From contig JAGKWZ010000437.1 in the NCBI GenBank assembly GCA_021151605.1, positions 1 through 6,325 on the forward strand: a DNA stretch of 6,325 nt. Direction: 5' to 3'. Positions 1 through 6,271 of the stretch are shown piece after piece. Each line of letters begins with the position of its first letter. Position 1 is the first letter of the stretch. The notes under the pieces were generated by a model that did no database searches, was not told the origin of the DNA, and worked only from the letters and a program-made list of their open reading frames with translations. The position numbers and the translations under genes were made by a program. This stretch comes from Verrucomicrobiaceae bacterium. Its GTDB lineage: Bacteria; Verrucomicrobiota; Verrucomicrobiia; Verrucomicrobiales; Verrucomicrobiaceae.

Positions 1-5
1 TGTTA

Positions 6-719
6 TCACCAGCTTCGAGCCACTTCGAGGTTCCGCTTGAAGCCCTCGCGCACGAGCGAGAGGTCGGAGTCCATCGCCAGCCAGGTAAAGCCGAGCGCCT
101 TCAGCTTCTCTTTGTCATCCGCATGACGGACGAGGATGCCGCAGCCTTTGCCGTGATCCTTCGCGGCCTTTGCGATGGCATTGACGCACTCGTCATACGG
201 CAGTGGTGAGTTCCGGGCCTTGAGATCATAGCTCAGGTCTGCCGGGCCGATGAACAAGGCATCAATGCCCTCCACGGCGGCGATTTGATCTGCACTTGCC
301 ACAGCGTCCGCCGTTTCGATCTGCGCGAGGATGATCGGCTTTGGCATTTCCCCCGATGGAAGCCTCATGCCGTAGCCATAAGCTCGCACCGTGCGCGAGA
401 CGCCTCGATGCCCCTTTGGCGGATAATAGGCTGCGTCCACGCAGTGCTGCGCCTCCGCCACCGTGTTCACATGCGGCACCATGATGCCATCCGCGCCCCA
501 GTCGAGCACGCGGCTGATCAAATCGGGATGTGGGGCGCTCACGCGCACGATGGCCAGTGCCTGGCTGCCGCGCAGGGCACGCAGTTGGTTTGGCAAGGCG
601 GCCTCGGATTCGCAGCCGTGCTCCAGGTCGATGAGAACCCAGTCGAAGCCGACCTCCGCCGCGAGTTCTGTGACTGCAGGTGAGCCGATGGAGAGAAAAG
701 TGCCGATGTGAGTTTTCAT
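6..719 (-). CDS. HpcH/HpaI-family class II aldolase (2-oxo-acid aldolase type)
   Basis: A 237-residue cytoplasmic TIM-barrel aldolase of the HpcH/HpaI/citrate-lyase-beta family, near the usual family length. Members perform metal-dependent retro-aldol cleavage of 2-keto-3-deoxy or 4-hydroxy-2-oxo acids, releasing pyruvate and an aldehyde. Visible hallmarks are DLEHG at 31-35, whose His34 matches the catalytic histidine; Arg59 in IVRV, matching the pyruvate-binding arginine; GADGIMVPHV at 75-84; PPKGHRG at 100-106; QIET at 133-136, with Glu135 a metal ligand; and IGPADLS at 157-163, with Asp161 the second metal ligand. The active site therefore looks intact. The ATG at 719 overlaps the stop of the upstream phosphotransferase as ATGA, and no Shine-Dalgarno is visible, so translation is probably coupled. 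It is the last visible gene of the symporter-kinase-aldolase operon. The substrate cannot be read from sequence: 4-hydroxy-2-oxoheptanedioate, 2-keto-3-deoxy-rhamnonate and similar acids are all possible. Confidence 0.92.
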   Translation of the reverse strand: MKTHIGTFLSIGSPAVTELAAEVGFDWVLIDLEHGCESEAALPNQLRALRGSQALAIVRVSAPHPDLISRVLDWGADGIMVPHVNTVAEAQHCVDAAYYPPKGHRGVSRTVRAYGYGMRLPSGEMPKPIILAQIETADAVASADQIAAVEGIDALFIGPADLSYDLKARNSPLPYDECVNAIAKAAKDHGKGCGILVRHADDKEKLKALGFTWLAMDSDLSLVREGFKRNLEVARSW

Positions 720-1834
720 GGTGAGAGAATGTCGAGACCGCTTCCCGCCCGCAAGCCGCGCAGGGCCGTGGCGATTTTGGCGAGCGTGGTTTCACGAAGC
801 GACTGGCCGGAGCTACCGGATGAGATTAGGAAGAAGCCATCGTCACGATCAAAGTAACCCGCGCCAACTCGGATGACGGCTTTCACGATCATGTTCCGAA
901 GCAGATGCAGCCAAAAGCGGCGCAGGTGATCCTTGGGCAGGGCGCGGACGCTCTGATAACCCTCGAACGCTCTTTGCAGGAAGGCGGCATCATGGAAGCA
1001 GGCGAGGAGCGAGAGGTCATCCATCGGATCACCGCTGATGGCGTCATCAAAGTCGATGAAGGCGGCGATTCGATCTTGGGTGCCGAGGATGTTCCAGAGC
1101 GCGAGGTCTTTATGGACGAGGCAGCCCTGAGGCAGATCGAGCAAGGCACGATGGTTCTCGATCTCGGCGAGGATGTCGTCCGTGTTTGTGAGAAAGCCGC
1201 GATGCTTCAGGAAGTGCAGGTGCTCGTCGAGGCGCAGGTGGAAGTAGTCAGCGTAGGCGAAATGTGGTCCGCACAGTCCTCTGTGCGGTTCGGGCGTCGC
1301 TTGGCCTTCGTTCCGCTCAGGGGACTGAGCGGACCACTCTAAGATGCCGAAGCCATCAAACGTGATGCCTTGCCACTTCGCCACCGCTCGACCAATTTCG
1401 AAAGCGATGCTCGGCACCTCCAGCGTCCCTAGCTTGAACCAGTGATTCAAATCCGGCGCGGCAATCCGTTCCAAGACCTGCCAGGCGAATGAAACCCGGC
1501 TCCTCGTTGCATCATAGCCAAAGACCTGCGGCGTGACCACACCCGCAGCACGCACTCGATCCAGCACCGCGCTTTCCACGGCCAGATGGTCATCCTTCTC
1601 CGGCCCATTCTCCACACGCACGAACATCGCCTTGCCATCGACTTCGGCATTCCAGGTGAGGTGATTCCCCTGCCCTGCCCCAGGACTTAGCTCGACGGCT
1701 TGGCCATCAAAATGGCGACGTAGTTCCTCACGTAGTTGCCCCTCGATCTCCGCATCTGCCACACCACGAATCTGCGTGCCGTGGAAGGCCGCCGGTCGGT
1801 CGCATTTCCAGTAATAAATATCGCGGCGGCTCAT
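716..1834 (-). CDS. APH-fold phosphotransferase (small-molecule kinase), carrying an in-frame REP-type insert
   Basis: A 372-residue protein of the aminoglycoside phosphotransferase/choline kinase superfamily, which transfers ATP gamma-phosphate to a hydroxyl of a small molecule. The catalytic loop is HKDLALWN at 241-248 (His241, Asp243, Asn248 of HxDxxxxN). The metal-binding segment is FIDFDDAISGDP at 260-270 (Asp261, Asp263). The N-lobe has FVRVEN near 71-76. The start at 1834 is chosen because its ATG overlaps the symporter stop as ATGA; an in-frame ATG at 1861 would overlap the symporter by 31 bp and adds nine residues. The stop again overlaps the aldolase start by 4 bp. Residues about 167-191 (WSAQSPERNE onwards) are encoded by a palindromic repeat pair and look like inserted low-constraint sequence between the N-lobe/hinge and the helical C-lobe. 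The substrate is unknown. Location between an importer and an aldolase suggests it phosphorylates an imported compound rather than an antibiotic, but this is inference. Confidence 0.87.
   Translation of the reverse strand: MSRRDIYYWKCDRPAAFHGTQIRGVADAEIEGQLREELRRHFDGQAVELSPGAGQGNHLTWNAEVDGKAMFVRVENGPEKDDHLAVESAVLDRVRAAGVVTPQVFGYDATRSRVSFAWQVLERIAAPDLNHWFKLGTLEVPSIAFEIGRAVAKWQGITFDGFGILEWSAQSPERNEGQATPEPHRGLCGPHFAYADYFHLRLDEHLHFLKHRGFLTNTDDILAEIENHRALLDLPQGCLVHKDLALWNILGTQDRIAAFIDFDDAISGDPMDDLSLLACFHDAAFLQRAFEGYQSVRALPKDHLRRFWLHLLRNMIVKAVIRVGAGYFDRDDGFFLISSGSSGQSLRETTLAKIATALRGLRAGSGLDILSP
1264..1337. repeat. Inverted pair of REP-like hairpins inside a coding sequence
   Basis: Two 28-bp copies in inverted orientation, 1264-1291 and 1310-1337, are separated by 18 bp and match at 23 of 28 positions when one is reverse-complemented. 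Each copy is itself a hairpin. Copy one has stem CCGCACAG/CTGTGCGG with loop TCCT. Copy two has stem TCCGCTCAG/CTGAGCGGA with loop GGGA. The outer ends GTGGTCC and GGACCAC are also complementary. One A:T stem pair in copy one is T:A in copy two, so both sides changed together. This layout is that of REP doublets (BIMEs) mobilised by RAYT transposases, or of a small MITE. It lies in frame in the phosphotransferase gene. No target-site duplication is obvious. The family is not identified. Confidence 0.75.
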
Positions 1835-2763
1835 GACTCTGGCGGACGGCGTTTCCACCACGCGGCAGCAAGACCACCGATGATGTTTTGCATCACACCG
1901 CTAAAGACGGCAGCCGCAGCGGCCAGCGGCATCGCTGGAAAGTGCTGGCGTGCGAGCGTGGCGGCCATGCCACCGTTTTGCATGCCAACCTCGATACTCA
2001 CGGCTCGCGAGATGGACTCAGGGTAACGCAACACCTTGGGAATGATGTACCCGATCACAAAGCCCGCCACATGCAGCACAAAAGCTGCAATCGCCAAGTC
2101 ACCAAAGTGCTGAGCAATGGCATCCGCACTCGCTGCGACGATGCCGCCACTCACCAGGATGAAGGCGATCACAGCAATGGTTGGGCCGCAGGCACCGATC
2201 TTGTCCGCCGTGCGAGGCATCTTCCACCGCAGCAGCACGCCGATGACCACTGGGGCCACGGTCAGCTGAAGCGCAGACAGACAAAGCGCCCAGGCATCCA
2301 CTGGCACATACTTGCCCGCCAGCGCCACCGTCCAGGCTGGTGTGAAGATGAAAGCAAAGAGCGTGGAGGTCACTGTGAGCGTCACCGAAAGCGCCACATT
2401 CGCTCGAGAGAGATAACTGATCATGTTTGATGCCAGACCGCCGGGGCAGCTCGCCACGAGGATCACCCCTACTGCCAGCCCAGGGTCCATATTGAGCGCC
2501 TTTGTCATGCCCCAGCCGATCAATGGCATCACGGTGTATTGCGCTGTGAAACCGAAGATGACACTGCCCGGCATCTTCCCGATGGCTTTGAAGTCATCAA
2601 TGCTCAGCGTCAGGCCCATCCCAAGCATCGACGCCGCCAAGGACCAAAAGATCCATGGTTTGTCGAACCACAGCATCGTCTGCGGCTTAAAGAAGGCGAT
2701 CACCGCCAGCGTGACGAGCCACACAGGGTAAAGATTGTTGAACCAGTTGAGGAAGCGGGTCAT
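1831..2763 (-). CDS. Bile acid:sodium symporter (SBF/BASS) family transporter
   Basis: A 310-residue integral inner-membrane protein of the SBF fold, the usual bacterial length, with about nine or ten hydrophobic segments starting near residue 11 (LYPVWLVTLAVIAFF). Family motifs are GMGLTLSIDDF at 48-58, CPGGLASNMISYLSR at 106-120 and EVGMQNGGMAATLA at 258-271. Compared from memory with the bacterial ASBT structure, every sodium ligand has an equivalent: Gln75, Ser112, Asn113, Ser126, Thr130, Glu258 and Gln262, all at a constant offset of two. A working Na+-coupled importer of an organic anion is therefore likely. The start at 2763 is chosen because family-like sequence begins at MTRFLNWF; the frame is open to 2961, but those 66 extra residues look non-coding and would extend through the divergent promoter region. 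No clear Shine-Dalgarno is visible. It is the first gene of the operon, and its stop overlaps the phosphotransferase start as ATGA. In bacteria such proteins often carry acids other than bile salts (for example pantoate or keto acids). Confidence 0.92.
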   Translation of the reverse strand: MTRFLNWFNNLYPVWLVTLAVIAFFKPQTMLWFDKPWIFWSLAASMLGMGLTLSIDDFKAIGKMPGSVIFGFTAQYTVMPLIGWGMTKALNMDPGLAVGVILVASCPGGLASNMISYLSRANVALSVTLTVTSTLFAFIFTPAWTVALAGKYVPVDAWALCLSALQLTVAPVVIGVLLRWKMPRTADKIGACGPTIAVIAFILVSGGIVAASADAIAQHFGDLAIAAFVLHVAGFVIGYIIPKVLRYPESISRAVSIEVGMQNGGMAATLARQHFPAMPLAAAAAVFSGVMQNIIGGLAAAWWKRRPPES

Positions 2764-2887
2764 GGATTGGAGGGGGTGACTTCGAAGGCATCCATCCCGA
2801 TCAGGGTGGCTGGGGATGCCCAAGCGTTGGCATTCTTTAACGCGCGCCGCTCCCTTGGCTTGCGGTGGCTTACCCTTTTCCCGTGCT

Positions 2888-2897
2888 ATGTTAACAT
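2888..2897. promoter_or_regulatory. Perfect palindrome ATGTTAACAT, candidate operator
   Basis: A perfect 10-bp palindrome lies in the divergent intergenic region, 87 bp from the ThuA-like ATG and 125 bp from the symporter ATG. It stands out as AT-rich in GC-rich surroundings. Symmetric sites of this kind are bound by dimeric regulators of catabolic genes (LacI, GntR and others), and one site here could control both directions. No regulator gene is in the window, so the assignment rests on position and symmetry only. Confidence 0.35.
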
Positions 2898-2922
2898 CGG
2901 TGGGCGCTGGCATCCGATTTGA

Positions 2923-2945
2923 GATTTTCAGGCCCCTGCAAAATC
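2923..2945 (+). promoter_or_regulatory. Imperfect inverted repeat upstream of the thuA-like gene
   Basis: GATTTTCAG and CTGCAAAATC form a nine-pair stem with one bulged C and a four-base loop. The repeat ends 38 bp before the ATG of the ThuA-like gene. It could be an operator, or a hairpin in the 5' untranslated leader. There is no U-tract, so a terminator is unlikely. It may be chance. Confidence 0.25.
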
Positions 2946-2983
2946 CTTGGGCAGGCTGCATAAAGCCGTCCTATCCTCCCACC

Positions 2984-3742
2984 ATGTCCACTCCCATCCG
3001 CGTCACCATCTGGAATGAATTTGTCCATGAGCGTCAGAATCCTGCAGTCGCCGCCATTTACCCAGCGGGCATCCACGGAGCCCTGGCGGAGGCTTTGGGT
3101 GGGAATGCGGACTTCGTGATCCGGACGGCCACGCTGGATGAAGCCGAGCAAGGGCTCCCACAGTCTGTTTTAGATGAAACAGACGTGCTGCTGTGGTGGG
3201 GACATGCTGCGCACGATGCCGTGCTGGATGAAACTGTCACAAAGGTGCAGCAGCGAGTGCTTGCGGGCATGGGATTGATCGTGCTGCACTCAGGGCATTG
3301 GTCGAAGGTCTTTAAGCGGCTCATGGGCACGACCTGTGCGCTCTGCTGGCGCGAGGCAGGCGAACGAGAGCGCGTATGGGTGGTGAATCCAGGTCATCCT
3401 ATCGCAGCAGGCCTGGGCGACTGCATCGAGATCGAGCAGTCGGAGATGTATGGCGAGCCCTTCGGCATCCCGACACCGGACGAACTGATCTTTGTCTCCT
3501 GGTTCCAGGGTGGCGAGGTCTTCCGCAGTGGTGCCACCTGGACACGCGGCAGCGGGCGCATCTTTTACTTCAGCCCCGGTCATGAGGTGTATCCCATCTA
3601 TCATCATCCTGATGTGCAGCGCGTGATCGCCAACGGCATCCGCTGGGCTCAGCCGCAAGGTGTGGCAGCGAACACCCCGCGCCATGTGCCCGTGGAGCAG
3701 GCTCGGGAAAAGATCATCCCACGGGGCGGCACCGTGCATTGA
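2984..3742 (+). CDS. ThuA-like protein (trehalose utilisation family)
   Basis: A 252-residue protein of the ThuA family, which has a class I glutamine-amidotransferase-like fold. Family sequence begins at once with VTIWNEFVHERQNP at 7-20 and IYPAGIHG at 25-32, followed by WWGHAAHDAV at 71-80, LHSGHWSKVFKRLMGT at 101-116, SEMYGEPFGIP at 153-163 and GRIFYFSPGHEVYPIYHHP at 191-209, rich in His and aromatic residues. In rhizobia ThuA acts with the oxidoreductase ThuB in catabolism of trehalose and related disaccharides through keto-sugars. The exact reaction of this homologue is not evident, and no ThuB-like gene is in the window. The ATG at 2984 is chosen because the 56 upstream in-frame residues, from an ATG at 2816, are unlike the family and run through the divergent intergenic region. 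No signal peptide is seen, so it is probably cytoplasmic. It is divergent from the symporter operon, so the two may share regulation. Confidence 0.9.
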   Translation: MSTPIRVTIWNEFVHERQNPAVAAIYPAGIHGALAEALGGNADFVIRTATLDEAEQGLPQSVLDETDVLLWWGHAAHDAVLDETVTKVQQRVLAGMGLIVLHSGHWSKVFKRLMGTTCALCWREAGERERVWVVNPGHPIAAGLGDCIEIEQSEMYGEPFGIPTPDELIFVSWFQGGEVFRSGATWTRGSGRIFYFSPGHEVYPIYHHPDVQRVIANGIRWAQPQGVAANTPRHVPVEQAREKIIPRGGTVH

Positions 3743-3859
3743 GGGCATTCGCTTCAACGGCGTTCCTTAGAAACACTTCCCGCCATTGCGCGGACAGGGT
3801 GTCTGAGAAATACTCCGCCCCATGGCCGCCTCCGAAAAGCCCGGGAAAGGAAACCGCAT

Positions 3860-3883
3860 CTTCATCTCAAGTGTTTGAGGAAG
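3860..3883 (+). promoter_or_regulatory. Hairpin in the leader upstream of the STAND gene
   Basis: CTTC, two bulged bases AT, CTCAA, loop GTGT, then TTGAGGAAG: nine base pairs in all, with all Watson-Crick pairing. It ends three bases before a GGAG Shine-Dalgarno-like sequence at 3887-3890. It lacks a U-tract and is not a typical terminator for the ThuA-like gene. A role in controlling ribosome access is possible; its stability is modest. Confidence 0.3.
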
Positions 3884-3899
3884 GTTGGAGAATGACCGC

Positions 3900-3932
3900 A
3901 TGTTGACGAAACCCAACCTCCTCAATCCGTGA
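3900..3932 (+). CDS. Possible 10-codon leader ORF overlapping the STAND start
   Basis: ATG at 3900 opens a frame encoding MLTKPNLLNP and stops at TGA 3930-3932. That stop overlaps the GTG start of the STAND gene (GTGA, 3929-3932). GGAG at 3887-3890 lies nine bases upstream of this ATG, a good ribosome-binding spacing, whereas no Shine-Dalgarno sits directly before the GTG. Translation of the leader could deliver ribosomes to the GTG by coupling. The leader has no amino-acid run suggesting classical attenuation. Such short ORFs arise by chance, so support is weak and based on geometry only. Confidence 0.3.
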   Translation: MLTKPNLLNP

Positions 3933-6271
3933 CTGAATCCGCTGCTTTCCTCGTCGGCATACTGGGCGAGTCGGACGAGGCCCTGGCGGAGTTTCGCTTG
4001 CCAGCCATTGCACGTGCATCTGATTTGAATCCGGCCATTCGCAGTCTGGACCATACGGAGTGGTCACGGCAGTTCTCCGCTGAACTGATGCGGTGGACGG
4101 AGCGGCATACTTCTTTTGAGCAGCGCCCTGCCTGTTTCGACGCCTGGGCCAAAGAAGGCTGGCCAGTTTCCCAAGACGATCCGGAGGCCACGATCACACT
4201 GTATCAGGCCTGGAGCCTATTCTTGCAGGATCACTTCAAGACCGACGAAAAGGTGCGGGCCATTCTCACTGCCGACTGGCTGGCCTCCATCGACTCCAAA
4301 TTGGCGGCCATGCCTTTCTCCGCAGCCGATCTGACCAGCGCTATGCGCGAGCCTCTGGAGGAGCGTTTAGCCGTGCTGCCGGATCTCCTCGCTTCCGTGC
4401 AGCAGCTCTCCGCTGGCGTCGCCGGACTGCATGAGCAGTCGGGTGTGCTGCTGGGGCTGATGTTGGAGTTTGGCAAAGACATGCGCGGCTTCCGTGCAGC
4501 GGTGCTCGGCCACGAGGCTGCCACCCACGAGAAGCTCGACGCATCCCTCGCCAATGAGGCAGAAATGAAGGCAATGCTCCGGCAGTTGCTAGAGGCCCAA
4601 AGCATCACTCCGGTGCGGTCATCCGCGAGCGCCTCCGTGCCGGTGGTACGGCTAATCGCCCACTCCAAGCTCCTGGAGGCCGATGGTGCCTGCCGTTATG
4701 AGCGGCTCGTGGGACGTGGCCGGGAGAAGGCTGCCCTAACGCGAGCTTGGAGGCAGGATGGGCTAAATGTCCTCATCTATGTGGCGTGGGGCGGTGTGGG
4801 CAAAACCTCCCTCGTCACCGATTGGATCACGCAGCTCCAGCAGAGTGATTGGCCGGGTGTGGACGCCTTTTTCGACTGGAGCTTCTACAGCCAGGGCACG
4901 AAGGACCAGAGCACGGCCAGCAGTGACTTGTTCTTCCGCTCAGCCCTCCGTCACTTTGGGGAGACGGCATTGGCCGACAGCTCGGACAGTCTGGAATTGA
5001 AAGCCGACCGTCTCGCCGAGGTCATCCGCGCCCGGCGCACCCTATTAGTGCTGGATGGCATCGAGCCGCTGCAGCATCCGCGCAAAAAAGGCCAGGAGGA
5101 GGGGCGGTTGAAAGACGGCGGCATCGAGACATTGCTGCGCCGACTGGCGGAACCCGGATTCTCTGGCCTCTGCCTCGTGACCACGCTCGTGCCGGTGATT
5201 GACCTGAAGCGCTACCACGATAGCACGGTCCGTGAATGCGAACTGAATCATCTCTCCGTCCGGCACGGGGCCGAACTGCTGCATCTGGCCGGAGCCCGCT
5301 TTGCCGGTCAGCAGGAAATCCCTGCCGACGATGAATCCCTGCGCACCACCGCCATTGAGGTCAAAGGCCACGCGATGACGCTCCAGATGCTTGGCGGCTA
5401 CCTCGCCAGTGCTCACGAGGGAGACGTTCTGCGCCGAGACCGTGTGGACTTCACTCGGATCTTTGCCGACCAGTTGGAGGGGCACGCCTACAATGTCATG
5501 GCGGCCTACGAAGAATGGTTTCAGTCCGAGGGCGACCGAGGACAGCGCCAGCTCTCCGTGCTACGCATGATGGGCCTCTTCGACCGGGCGGCCGATGCGG
5601 ATTGCATTGCAGCGTTAAGAAAAGATGGCGGCATCGCAGGCGTCAGCGATGCCGTGGCGGACCTCACCGAGACGGAGTGGACACAAACCCTGCATCTCTT
5701 GTCGAAACACCGTCTGGCTTTCAGTGACCGGCAAACGCACACGCTGGATGCCCATCCGCTGATCCGCGAATACTTCGCCAAGCACCTGCGCGAAAAGCAG
5801 GCCGAAGGCTTCAAAGCCGCGCACTCCCGCCTGTTCGATCATCTTTGCGCCCGCACCGAGCATCGGCCCGCCACGCTGGAGGGCCTCCAGCCGCTCTATC
5901 AGGCGGTGGTGCATGGGTGCCTGGCAGGCCGTCAGCAGGAGGCCTGCGACAAAGTTTACTTCGACCGCATCCTGAGGGGCCAAGACGGCTACAGTAGAAA
6001 TCAACTCGGAGCCATCGGCGCGGATTTGGGGGCGGTGGCGGCGTTCTTCGAGGAGCCGTGGAGTCGGCTCTCGGCGAACCTCAGTGCCGCCGATCAGGCC
6101 TGGCTGCTCAATGAAGCCGCCTACAGCCTCCGCGCCCTCGGACGCCTCACCGAGGCGGTGGAGCCGATGCGGGTGTCGATCAACATGGCAGCGCAGCAGA
6201 AGGATTGGAAGAATGCCGCCATTTACTCTAGGTCGTGTTTGAAAACCTGTCGATTGGCAAAACGGCTGTGA
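3929..6271 (+). CDS. STAND (NB-ARC-like) NTPase with TPR start, 3' end disrupted by apparent insertion
   Basis: A 780-residue signalling ATPase of the STAND class, related to proteins used in bacterial antiphage defence and regulated cell death. Residues 1-230 are a helical region I do not recognise; 143-222 show hydrophobic heptads suggesting a helical bundle or coiled coil. The NTPase core follows: linker RYERLVGRGREKAAL at 256-270, Walker A AWGGVGKTS at 286-294, subfamily motif FDWSFYSQGTKDQ at 315-327, Walker B LLVLDGIEPLQ at 372-382, sensor-like CLVTTL at 415-420, GLPL-like KGHAMTLQMLGG at 479-490 and MHD-like DAHPLIREYF at 607-616. TPR-like helices start near 724 (AWLLNEAAYSLRALGRLTEAV). 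After Ser767 the family-like pattern ends and 13 unrelated residues follow to TGA. None of the three frames resumes TPR sequence, so this is a truncation by inserted DNA, not a simple frameshift. The GTG start at 3929 is the only plausible one: a stop lies in frame at 3893 and no ATG intervenes. Probably inactive as a full-length sensor. Confidence 0.85.
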   Translation: MTESAAFLVGILGESDEALAEFRLPAIARASDLNPAIRSLDHTEWSRQFSAELMRWTERHTSFEQRPACFDAWAKEGWPVSQDDPEATITLYQAWSLFLQDHFKTDEKVRAILTADWLASIDSKLAAMPFSAADLTSAMREPLEERLAVLPDLLASVQQLSAGVAGLHEQSGVLLGLMLEFGKDMRGFRAAVLGHEAATHEKLDASLANEAEMKAMLRQLLEAQSITPVRSSASASVPVVRLIAHSKLLEADGACRYERLVGRGREKAALTRAWRQDGLNVLIYVAWGGVGKTSLVTDWITQLQQSDWPGVDAFFDWSFYSQGTKDQSTASSDLFFRSALRHFGETALADSSDSLELKADRLAEVIRARRTLLVLDGIEPLQHPRKKGQEEGRLKDGGIETLLRRLAEPGFSGLCLVTTLVPVIDLKRYHDSTVRECELNHLSVRHGAELLHLAGARFAGQQEIPADDESLRTTAIEVKGHAMTLQMLGGYLASAHEGDVLRRDRVDFTRIFADQLEGHAYNVMAAYEEWFQSEGDRGQRQLSVLRMMGLFDRAADADCIAALRKDGGIAGVSDAVADLTETEWTQTLHLLSKHRLAFSDRQTHTLDAHPLIREYFAKHLREKQAEGFKAAHSRLFDHLCARTEHRPATLEGLQPLYQAVVHGCLAGRQQEACDKVYFDRILRGQDGYSRNQLGAIGADLGAVAAFFEEPWSRLSANLSAADQAWLLNEAAYSLRALGRLTEAVEPMRVSINMAAQQKDWKNAAIYSRSCLKTCRLAKRL

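Larger units (their letters stand above)
2764..2983. other. Divergent intergenic region between the symporter operon and thuA-like gene
   Basis: This 220-bp region must carry the promoters for the leftward three-gene operon and the rightward ThuA-like gene. Translation of either open frame across it gives no family-like sequence. I see no strong sigma70 pair. The palindrome at 2888-2897 supplies TTAACA on both strands, one mismatch from a -35 box, but no good -10 element follows at 16-18 bp in either direction. Neither flanking gene has a clear Shine-Dalgarno. Confidence 0.6.

Noticed and set aside
262..795. A 177-codon minus-strand open frame overlapping the aldolase
   Set aside because: It is an Arg/His-rich shadow of the aldolase in another frame, which is common in GC-rich DNA.
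2764..2961. N-terminal extension of the symporter by 66 residues
   Set aside because: The added residues are unlike SBF proteins and would run across the divergent promoter region; the ATG at 2763 gives the normal family length.
2816..2983. N-terminal extension of the ThuA-like protein by 56 residues
   Set aside because: Family sequence starts directly after the ATG at 2984; the extension resembles no ThuA N-terminus and shows no signal peptide pattern.
3743..3800. Terminator after the ThuA-like gene
   Set aside because: Only a four-pair CCGC/GCGG stem is present, with no U-tract.
3786..3814. TTGCGC and AATACT at 17-bp spacing as a promoter for the STAND gene
   Set aside because: Only three of six and four of six consensus matches, which is expected by chance in a spacer of this length.
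4935..4944. TTCCGCTCAG in the STAND gene, matching half of the REP-like stem
   Set aside because: The complementary arm and flanking GTGGTCC are missing, and the bases encode a normal stretch of the NTPase core (FFRSAL), so this is a chance match.
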